In this document: in pieces, positions 45,375 through 45,544 of the stretch
Position numbering within the stretch: the stretch's first letter is position 1
Layout: every line of letters starts with the position of its first letter
NCBI GenBank assembly: GCA_028820325.1
Contig: JAPPJO010000139.1
Location: 1-45,544 of the forward strand
DNA length: 45,544 nt
Direction: 5' to 3'
From: Gammaproteobacteria bacterium
GTDB taxonomy: Bacteria; Gemmatimonadota; Gemmatimonadetes; Longimicrobiales; Gaopeijiaceae
Program-made: the position numbers and the translations under genes
The notes under the pieces: model-generated
The model's database searches: none
What the model saw: only the letters and a program-made list of their open reading frames with translations
Told to the model about the DNA's origin: nothing

Positions 45375-45544
45375 GCAGCTCCCTCTCGCCCGCGGGCGGG
45401 TGGGGTGGCGGGGGGATCATCGCGGTAGGGGACTTCCAGGGTCAGCCCGTCCGCGGCCACGACCGTCGCGGGGAACACCCGGCGCGCCTCGCGCTCGAGG
45501 CGCGCCGGCTGCTCCGAGTACCGCGCGGAGATGTGCGTGAGCGC
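45371..45544 (-). CDS. rnz: Ribonuclease Z, C-terminal fragment (runs off the window)
   Basis: Only the last 57 codons are inside the window. They read [38 protein letters not shown] and a Pro/Arg-rich tail, the usual C-terminus of RNase Z (tRNA 3'-processing metallo-beta-lactamase fold; LTHISxRY with EA...VFP...A.D). The stop at 45371 overlaps the tyrA GTG. The rest of the gene lies beyond the right edge. Confidence 0.8.
   Translation of the reverse strand, partial: ALTHISARYSEQPARLEREARRVFPATVVAADGLTLEVPYRDDPPATPPARGREGAA

Overview
The window reads as a chromosomal segment of a high-GC, diderm, free-living bacterium. The best guess at phylum is Gemmatimonadota. The reasons are several exported lipoproteins of the six-bladed beta-propeller type with the 'DSAG' start signature, Tat-exported enzymes, a stand-alone FlgD/type-IX-like C-terminal domain, and the gene mix. 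This assignment is inference from gene content; no rRNA gene is present to confirm it. No tRNA, rRNA, CRISPR array, insertion sequence or phage gene was seen, and no stretch over 300 bases lacks a gene. Genes are packed tightly, and many neighbours share 4-bp ATGA or GTGA overlaps.

Left part (1-16 kb), both strands. It holds a zinc-ribbon membrane protein, a NatA/NatB-like ABC exporter pair, a DHRS1-like short-chain dehydrogenase, and two tandem beta-propeller lipoproteins. Next comes a nitrogen block: amtB then glnK on the minus strand, behind a convincing sigma-54 promoter. Just upstream of that promoter ends a NifA-like sigma-54 activator gene. The activator is the last of four genes joined by ATGA overlaps: 4-TM protein, beta-propeller lipoprotein, exported amidohydrolase, activator. 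Two matched palindromes between the activator stop and the promoter are good candidates for its enhancer sites. Together these form the most interesting unit of the window: an envelope/hydrolase module physically coupled to an ammonium-uptake regulator. A Tat-exported HDAC-family hydrolase and a convergent Tat-exported class V aminotransferase follow.

Right part (16-45.5 kb), all minus strand, is mostly housekeeping. In transcription order it reads: RNase Z (partial), tyrA, an aroA-cmk fusion, rpsA, a periplasmic binding lipoprotein, and a propionyl-CoA carboxylase/methylmalonyl-CoA mutase set (beta subunit, biotin carboxylase, separate biotin carrier, mutase large subunit). Then come an FmdB-type zinc ribbon, argS, a PfkB kinase, purM, a putative outer-membrane protein, ribD-ribE-ribBA-ribH, nusB, hpf, metK, ahcY, a bifunctional-nuclease (DUF151) protein, a membrane-anchored hypothetical, recO, selB and a small secreted FlgD-like protein. 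The carboxylase/mutase genes would carry propionyl-CoA to succinyl-CoA, but the B12-binding mutase subunit and the epimerase are not here. metK and ahcY supply and drain the methyl cycle. The rib genes make riboflavin without a visible FMN riboswitch.

Non-coding structure worth attention: a 174-bp imperfect palindrome with 17-bp inverted ends between the carboxylase genes, with two short related copies fused to stop codons elsewhere; a long structured leader before rpsA; and hairpins directly upstream of two ribosome binding sites.
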